Assembly: GCA_025360985.1 (NCBI GenBank)
Contig: JANYBA010000057.1
Coordinates: forward strand, 1 to 5,042
DNA length: 5,042 bases
Source: Gammaproteobacteria bacterium
Lineage (GTDB): Bacteria > Pseudomonadota > Gammaproteobacteria > Xanthomonadales > Xanthomonadaceae
Reading direction: 5' to 3'
Shown: positions 1 to 5,042 of the stretch, one piece after another
Numbering within the stretch: the first letter of the stretch is position 1
Layout: each line of letters starts with the position of its first letter
Position numbers and translations under genes: made by a program
Notes under the pieces: model-generated
Database searches by the model: none
What the model was told of the DNA's origin: nothing
The model's input: only the letters and a program-made list of their open reading frames with translations

Positions 1-408
<408 letters not shown>

Positions 409-429
409 GCCAGCGCCATTGCCGCAAAG

Positions 430-456
430 AAAAACCCCGCTCCGGCGGGGTTTTTT
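430..456. terminator. Bidirectional intrinsic terminator between hppA and the HPt gene
   Basis: A perfect 6-bp stem, CCCCGC (435-440) with GCGGGG (445-450), closes a TCCG tetraloop. The loop with its closing pair is C(UCCG)G, a member of the very stable UNCG class. The stem is flanked by five A (430-434) and six T (451-456), so each strand reads a GC hairpin followed by a U-tract. It sits between the convergent hppA (+) and HPt (-) stop codons and can end both transcripts. Confidence 0.9.
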
Positions 457-477
457 CTTGCTGGCCGTGCCAAGCGC

Positions 478-840
478 TCAGCCGGGCTTGAGCTGGTTCA
501 GCAGGTAGAGCAGCACATGGTGGACATGTTCGCGCAGGTGCTCGCCGGCGGCGTGCGCGGCTTCCGGGGTGATGCTGTCGAGGTCCATGCGCTCGACTTC
601 GTGCGCGGCCGACGCCACCTGTCTCAAGCCCAGAGCCAGGGCACCGGAACGCAGGAAATGCGCGGCCTGGCGCACCCGTTCAGGATTGTGCTCGCGCAAG
701 CCCGCCTCGATGAAGAGCAGCTGCTTGGGCGCATCGCCGACGAAGATCCGGATGAGCTCGTTCATGAGCCCCGGCTGCTCGACATCGAGCTCGCGCAGTT
801 GGCCCAGCGGCTCGGGATCGTAGGTGGGCAACGTGGACAT
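478..840 (-). CDS. Stand-alone HPt (histidine phosphotransfer) domain protein, 120 aa
   Basis: The protein is a single HPt four-helix-bundle domain with no kinase, receiver or membrane segment. Known family role: HPt proteins pass a phosphoryl group between receiver domains of hybrid sensor kinases and response regulators in the cytoplasm. Seen here: an N-terminal helix region (about 10-35), then the phosphoacceptor motif AAHFLRSGALALG with His61. The usual H-x-L-K-G-S order reads H-F-L-R-S-G, with Arg for Lys and Ser/Gly swapped. It is followed by LRQVASAAHEVE, which matches the next conserved helix. The ATG at 840 has an AGGA Shine-Dalgarno (848-851) seven bases upstream, which supports this start. 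The gene is alone on its strand: it converges on hppA and diverges from the hydroxylase operon, so no partner kinase is visible. The domain call is firm; the relay it serves is unknown. Confidence 0.85.
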   Translation of the reverse strand: MSTLPTYDPEPLGQLRELDVEQPGLMNELIRIFVGDAPKQLLFIEAGLREHNPERVRQAAHFLRSGALALGLRQVASAAHEVERMDLDSITPEAAHAAGEHLREHVHHVLLYLLNQLKPG

Positions 841-847
841 GGCCAGA

Positions 848-851
848 TCCT
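848..851 (-). promoter_or_regulatory. Ribosome binding site of the HPt gene
   Basis: On the minus strand AGGA lies seven bases before the ATG at 840, a good Shine-Dalgarno spacing that supports this start codon. Confidence 0.65.
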
Positions 852-867
852 AGGTGGTCCGCAGGTG

Positions 868-873
868 AATCTA
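868..873 (-). promoter_or_regulatory. Possible -10 element for the HPt gene
   Basis: The minus strand reads TAGATT here, four of six matches to TATAAT, placed about 27 bases before the ATG. No convincing -35 hexamer is seen 16-18 bases upstream. In such GC-rich sequence an AT-richer hexamer stands out, but this is only a weak candidate. Confidence 0.25.
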
Positions 874-912
874 CCGCGAATCGCCGGTCGCGAACAGGCC
901 GCGTCGCGAATC
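874..912. repeat. Three spaced copies of an (C/T)CGCGAA repeat in the divergent promoter region
   Basis: CCGCGAATC (874-882), TCGCGAAC (888-895) and TCGCGAATC (904-912) lie in the same orientation, with starts 14 and 16 bases apart. They fall between the two divergent start codons and next to the weak promoter candidates. Their position would suit a regulator binding site, but the core is itself nearly palindromic and CG-rich, so chance is a real alternative. Confidence 0.3.
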
Positions 913-953
913 GGGTTGCAAAGTCACAGATCGCTGTCGGCGGCACGGCCGGA

Positions 954-959
954 TAGAAT
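954..959 (+). promoter_or_regulatory. Possible -10 element for the hydroxylase operon
   Basis: TAGAAT matches the TATAAT consensus at four of six positions and stands out in GC-rich surroundings, 33 bases before the GTG start. The hexamer 17 bases upstream (931-936, TCGCTG) is a poor -35. A better -35-like TTGCAA at 916-921 is too far away (32-base spacer). Confidence 0.3.
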
Positions 960-980
960 GCTTGCTGCGGCCGGTCGACC

Positions 981-985
981 AGGAG
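981..985 (+). promoter_or_regulatory. Ribosome binding site deciding the GTG start of the hydroxylase gene
   Basis: AGGAG lies seven bases before the GTG at 993 but thirteen bases before the in-frame ATG at 999. The spacing favours the GTG as start. Confidence 0.7.
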
Positions 986-992
986 CGCCCTC

Positions 993-1967
993 GTGAAAAT
1001 GGACATCCCCTTCCTGCAGCTGCCGCTGTCGTTCGACGCGGACGTGCTGGCGAAGGAGCTCGCGGCGCTGGGTGAAGCCGCCTGGCGACCGCATCCGCTG
1101 GGTTACCCGGGCAACGATGCGCTGGCGCTGGTCAGCGTCGATGGCGATCCGGACAGCGACGACGTGCAAGGGCCGATGCGACCGACGCCCTACCTGCTCG
1201 CCTGTCCCTACCTGCTGCAAGCCATGCACAGCATCGGCGCGGTCTGGGGCCGTTCGCGGATGATGCGGCTCTCGGGCCGGGCAGAAGTCACGCCGCACGT
1301 GGACGTCAATTACTACTGGCGCGAGCATATGCGCGTGCACGTGCCGATCGTGACCCAGCCGACGGTGCGCTTCACCTGCGGCGCGGCCGAGATCCACATG
1401 GCCGCCGGCGAGTGCTGGATCTTCGATACCTGGCGCCTGCATCGGGTGCTCAACGACGCCGAGCGGCCGCGCATCCACCTGGTCGCCGACACCGTCGGCG
1501 GCAGTCGGTTCTGGCAATGGCTGCGCCACGCCCGGCCGTTCGACCGCCCGCCGGCGCAGTGGCAACCGCAGCGGGTGGCGCCCGGCGCCGACCCGGCACC
1601 AGCGCTGGACTACGAATCGGTCAACCTCCCCGAGATCATGTCGCCCTGGGAAGCCCGCGACCACCTGATGTTCCTGGTCGGGGAGGCGATTCCCGCGCGC
1701 GAGCTCGATGCCTTCGTCCAGCTCATCAACCACTTCCTGCGCCTGTGGCACGCGCTCTGGGCCAAGTACGGCACCGCCCCCGAGGGACGCACGGACTACC
1801 GGCAGCTGCGCGGCGATTTCGACAAGAACCTCGCGGCCTTCGAACCGCTGATGCTGCGCAATGGCATTTCGCTGGTCTCGGCCGTGCGCAACATGGTGGT
1901 CACCTGCCTGGTCGCCGAAAAAAGCGACGGCCGCGACATCGAGCAACGCGACCGGCCGCGAACCTGA
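993..1967 (+). CDS. Aspartyl/asparaginyl beta-hydroxylase-type 2-oxoglutarate/Fe(II) oxygenase, 324 aa
   Basis: Known family role: these double-stranded beta-helix enzymes use Fe(II), O2 and 2-oxoglutarate to hydroxylate a protein side chain or, in LpxO-like members, a lipid. Seen here: the iron-site motif TPHVDVNYYWREHMRVHVP, with His102 and Asp104 as the likely H-x-D pair. It is followed by a conserved strand region (VRFTCG, IHMAAGECWIFDTWRLHRVLN) that supplies the distal His150. Then comes RPRIHLVADT, where Arg160 is the likely 2-oxoglutarate carboxylate ligand. The catalytic core is thus about residues 90-170. There is no signal peptide or membrane segment, so it is probably cytoplasmic. 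A further, probably helical region of about 120 residues (about 205-310; for example SPWEARDHLMFLVGEAIP) follows the core; I cannot name it. The start is GTG, chosen by its Shine-Dalgarno. The gene is the first of a two-gene operon with the cyclic-nucleotide-binding membrane protein 11 bp downstream. The substrate is unknown. Confidence 0.85.
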   Translation: MKMDIPFLQLPLSFDADVLAKELAALGEAAWRPHPLGYPGNDALALVSVDGDPDSDDVQGPMRPTPYLLACPYLLQAMHSIGAVWGRSRMMRLSGRAEVTPHVDVNYYWREHMRVHVPIVTQPTVRFTCGAAEIHMAAGECWIFDTWRLHRVLNDAERPRIHLVADTVGGSRFWQWLRHARPFDRPPAQWQPQRVAPGADPAPALDYESVNLPEIMSPWEARDHLMFLVGEAIPARELDAFVQLINHFLRLWHALWAKYGTAPEGRTDYRQLRGDFDKNLAAFEPLMLRNGISLVSAVRNMVVTCLVAEKSDGRDIEQRDRPRT

Positions 1968-1970
1968 GGA
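1966..1970 (+). promoter_or_regulatory. Ribosome binding site of the CNB-DUF1003 gene, overlapping the previous stop codon
   Basis: GAGGA begins inside the TGA stop of the hydroxylase gene (1965-1967) and lies eight bases before the GTG at 1979. This fixes the start and ties the two genes into one translational unit. Confidence 0.7.
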
Positions 1971-1978
1971 AAATCACC

Positions 1979-2791
1979 GTGAATACCGATCCGCCGCTCC
2001 GCTCCATCCCGCTGTTCGAGGGACTGTCCCAGGAAGACCTGGAAGTGCTGTCGGGGTCGCTGCAGCGCCACTCGTTCCCGGCCGGCGCCATGATCTTCAA
2101 CATGGGCGATGTCGGCGACACCATGTACATCGTCGAAAGCGGCGATGTGAACATCCACCTGCCCGGCGACGGATCGCGGCGCCTCTCGCTCAAGGACCTC
2201 GGCAGCGGCGAGTACTTCGGCGAGCTGGCCCTGTTCGACGAAAAACCGCGCAGCGCCAGCGCCCTGGCGACCACCGACACGGTCCTGTGCGGCTTGCAGC
2301 GCGAGACCCTGGAACACTACCTGCAGCACCGGCCGCGCGCCGCGATGGCGATCCTGCGCACCATGGGCGAACGCCTGCGCGAAACCAACACGCTGCTGTC
2401 GGCGCGCGCCGCCCGCAACGTCGACGAGGAATTCGACAAGAACCTGTCTTGGAGCGATCGCCTGGCGGACGTGGTCGCCGAGCTCAATGGCAGCTGGAAA
2501 TTCATCCTGCTGCTGCTCGCGATCACGGTGTTCTGGTGCCTGGCGAACACCAGATTGTTCCTCGGCTCGCCGCTCGACCCCTATCCGTTCCAGTTCTTCA
2601 ACCTGGCGCTGGCCATCCTGGTCGGTTTGCAGGGCCCGCTGATCGTCATGAGCCAGAACCGGCAGTCGGTGAAGGATCGCGCCCGCGCCGAGACCGACTT
2701 CAAGGTCAACCTCAAGAACGAAGTGAACATCGAAACGCTGCTGCGCGAACTCAGCGAATTCCGGGCGGAAGTCAGGAACCGCGAAACCTGA
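1979..2791 (+). CDS. Cyclic-nucleotide-binding domain fused to a DUF1003 membrane domain, 270 aa
   Basis: Seen here: residues about 10-125 form a cyclic-nucleotide-binding (CNB) domain, with IPLFEGLSQEDLEVL at its start, F-x-x-G-D-x-G-D-x-M-Y-I-V-x-x-G-x-V in the beta roll, and an intact phosphate-binding cassette FGELALFDEKPRSASA (Glu82, Arg91, Ser92). A charged, probably helical linker (about 126-165) leads to a DUF1003 (COG4420-type) module: GSWKFILLLLAITVFW (membrane helix about 175-189), the signature DPYPFQFFNLALAIL, a second helix (about 204-224), then MSQNRQSVKDRARAE and a charged tail. The family's CNB domains bind cAMP or cGMP; DUF1003 has no established function. I infer an inner-membrane protein with a cytoplasmic sensor domain. 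There is no helix-turn-helix, so it is not a CRP/Clp-type transcription factor. The start is GTG 1979; the frame is open upstream, but that part is only a shadow of the hydroxylase gene. It is probably cotranscribed with the hydroxylase. Confidence 0.88.
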   Translation: MNTDPPLRSIPLFEGLSQEDLEVLSGSLQRHSFPAGAMIFNMGDVGDTMYIVESGDVNIHLPGDGSRRLSLKDLGSGEYFGELALFDEKPRSASALATTDTVLCGLQRETLEHYLQHRPRAAMAILRTMGERLRETNTLLSARAARNVDEEFDKNLSWSDRLADVVAELNGSWKFILLLLAITVFWCLANTRLFLGSPLDPYPFQFFNLALAILVGLQGPLIVMSQNRQSVKDRARAETDFKVNLKNEVNIETLLRELSEFRAEVRNRET

Positions 2792-2794
2792 TCA
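2789..2794. other. Abutting stop codons of convergent operons (TGATCA)
   Basis: The + strand TGA (2789-2791) of the CNB-DUF1003 gene and the - strand TGA (read from 2794 to 2792) of the serine hydrolase gene touch with no base between them, making one palindromic hexamer. There is no intergenic space, and no hairpin with a T-tract is visible nearby on either strand. Confidence 0.95.
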
Positions 2795-4005
2795 GGCCGG
2801 GTCGCGGCGCCCGCGCCGATCGCGCTCGTCTTCGAGCACCGCGCGGCCCAGGGCCCCGAGGAAGGGAATTCCGACCTCGTCGTATTCGTACTTGTCGTCG
2901 TTGAAGATGCCGTCGGCGTTGACGCAGATCACCGCCGACAGCAGGAATTCGGCGCCGCCGTCCAGGTCCTGCACGTACTCGGTATCACCGAGGTAACCAT
3001 AGGCTTCGCCGACCTTGCCGGTCAGGCGCAGGCTGGCCGGCTTGTCGTCGTGGCTGCCGCCCAGGGCCAGGAAGCGCGCCAGGCCGTCGCGGCTGGCATC
3101 GTCGCGGTAGACGGGATCCGTGCAGTCGCGCGGCATCATCGCCATGATCCGCAGCAGTTGCCCGCGCATTGGCTCGGCGATCGCCCAGCGCCGCGATGGC
3201 GCCACCGCCGCGGGCAGCGCCAAGGCCAGCAACATGCCGTGCAGGTCGGCCAGGGGCACGAAATTGCCGTGGCCGAAATCATGCGGCCCCGGCGTGACGC
3301 GGCCGTCGTCCTCCATCCAGCCCCGACCCGCCAGCGCCCTGCCATAGGGAAACGCGAGGGTGTCGAATCGGCGGGCGGGCCAGGTCGCGATGGTGTCGCC
3401 GCTGGCATCGAGCAAGCGACCCGAACGGGTGTTGCGGCCATCGCCGACCGGCGCGCCGACGCGGTTGACCACGCGCGCGTCGGGGTAGCCGAGCGCGGCC
3501 AGGCGCGCCTGGATCGCGCCCGGCCCGATGAAGTCGTAGAGCCGGTTGTGCGGAACGTTTTCGCTGACGGTGAAGATGCGCCGCAAGCTTCGCGCGACCG
3601 GCTCGGCCGCGGGCTCGTCGGCGGGCCATTCGCCGCTGAGCACCGGCGGGTCGGGCGCGAGCTGGACGTCGAGGCCAAGCCCGCGCCGCGACAGCTCCTC
3701 CGCGGCGATCAGCGCGGTCGGCAACTTGACCATGCTCATCGCCGGGAACCAGCGCCGCGGCGTCCAGCCGTATTGGTCGTGCGTCGTTGCGATGCCGCCG
3801 CTCGCATCGCGCCGGATGCGCGTCAACAGGATCTGCACTTCATGCGCGGGGTCGTCCACGCAGGCGGCCAGCGCCGGCGGCATGCGCGCGAATACGCGTC
3901 GCCACGACCGGCGATCCTGCCGGAAGGCGATTCGGTCCCGGCGCGCCGGCGCGCAGCCGGCCAAGGCCAGGGCCGGCAAAGCTCCGAGGAATCCGCGCCG
4001 GTCCA

Positions 4006-4006
<1 letters not shown>
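2792..4006 (-). CDS. Tat-exported lipoprotein, class A beta-lactamase-like serine hydrolase, 404 aa
   Basis: The N-terminus MDRRGFLGALPALALAGC carries a twin-arginine motif (R3-R4-G-F-L), a hydrophobic stretch and a lipobox L-A-G-C with Cys18. This suggests Tat export and lipid anchoring; Ala19 after the Cys would suit outer-membrane sorting. The hydrolase domain shows FPAMSMVKLP with the catalytic S-x-x-K (Ser91, Lys94), then VSENVPHNRLYDFIG with an S-x-N motif (Ser148-Asn150). Late in the protein TGKVGEAYGYLGD has Lys331 and Gly333 in the place of the K-T/S-G triad. These motifs are typical of the beta-lactamase2/PBP-like fold. The protein is about 100 residues longer than a classical class A beta-lactamase, with an insert between the S-x-N and K-x-G motifs. 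I cannot confirm the omega-loop Glu that true beta-lactamases need, so a peptidase or esterase role is as likely as antibiotic hydrolysis. The ATG overlaps the thiC stop by one base and has no well-spaced Shine-Dalgarno, which points to translational coupling. Confidence 0.82.

Positions 4007-5042
<1,036 letters not shown>

Noticed and set aside
916..935. TTGCAA -35 and a TGTGA half-site (minus strand) as a promoter or CRP/Clp site
   Set aside because: The TTGCAA is 32 bases from the TAGAAT, too far for sigma70. Only one TGTGA half is present, with no matching second half at the right spacing.
680..1006. Minus-strand open frame across the HPt start and the divergent region
   Set aside because: It overlaps the HPt gene in another frame and has an Arg/Ala-rich translation without motifs.
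924..1946. 340-codon open frame on the minus strand opposite the hydroxylase gene
   Set aside because: Its translation is low-complexity, rich in Arg/Gly/His/Gln, with no recognisable domain. It is an antisense shadow caused by high GC, while the + strand frame carries clear oxygenase motifs.
1412..1978. Upstream extension of the CNB-DUF1003 frame
   Set aside because: The frame is open but Arg/Ala/Pro-rich and lies inside the hydroxylase gene in another frame. The GTG at 1979 has a good ribosome binding site and begins just before the CNB domain.
2806..2822. GGCGC-CC-GCGCC inverted repeat just after the convergent stops as a terminator
   Set aside because: It has no T-tract on either side, and a two-base loop is too tight. 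Such short GC palindromes are expected in this composition.

Overview
The window is GC-rich, densely coding bacterial chromosome. The gene set (a membrane pyrophosphatase, ThiC of the gammaproteobacterial type, short intergenic gaps, strong G/C bias at third codon positions) fits a gammaproteobacterium, most likely the Xanthomonadales/Lysobacterales group. This placement is inferred from the look of the proteins and is not backed by a search. I see no mobile element, CRISPR array, tRNA or rRNA.

Layout, left to right. (1) 1-408, + strand: the C-terminal end of a proton-pumping membrane pyrophosphatase (hppA), cut by the window edge. (2) 409-477: a short convergent gap with a compact hairpin terminator that can serve both strands. 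(3) 478-840, - strand: a small stand-alone histidine phosphotransfer (HPt) protein. (4) 841-992: a divergent intergenic region with weak promoter candidates on both strands and three copies of a short CGCGAA-containing repeat. (5) 993-2791, + strand: a two-gene operon with an 11-bp gap. It holds an aspartyl/asparaginyl beta-hydroxylase-type 2-oxoglutarate oxygenase with an extra C-terminal region, then a protein joining an intact cyclic-nucleotide-binding domain to a two-helix DUF1003 membrane domain. (6) 2792-5042, - strand: thiC (its 5' end lies outside the window) and, overlapping it by one base, a Tat-signal lipoprotein of the class A beta-lactamase-like serine hydrolase family.

The + operon and the - operon converge with no gap: the two stop codons abut as the palindrome TGATCA. 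Transcription termination there must happen inside one or both opposing genes, or the transcripts overlap.

The cellular roles are mixed: energy coupling (HppA), phosphorelay signalling (HPt), thiamine pyrimidine synthesis (ThiC), an envelope serine hydrolase, and a possible second-messenger-responsive membrane protein paired with a hydroxylase. That last pair is the part most likely to be functionally undescribed. The sequence gives domain identities for it, but no substrate or ligand.
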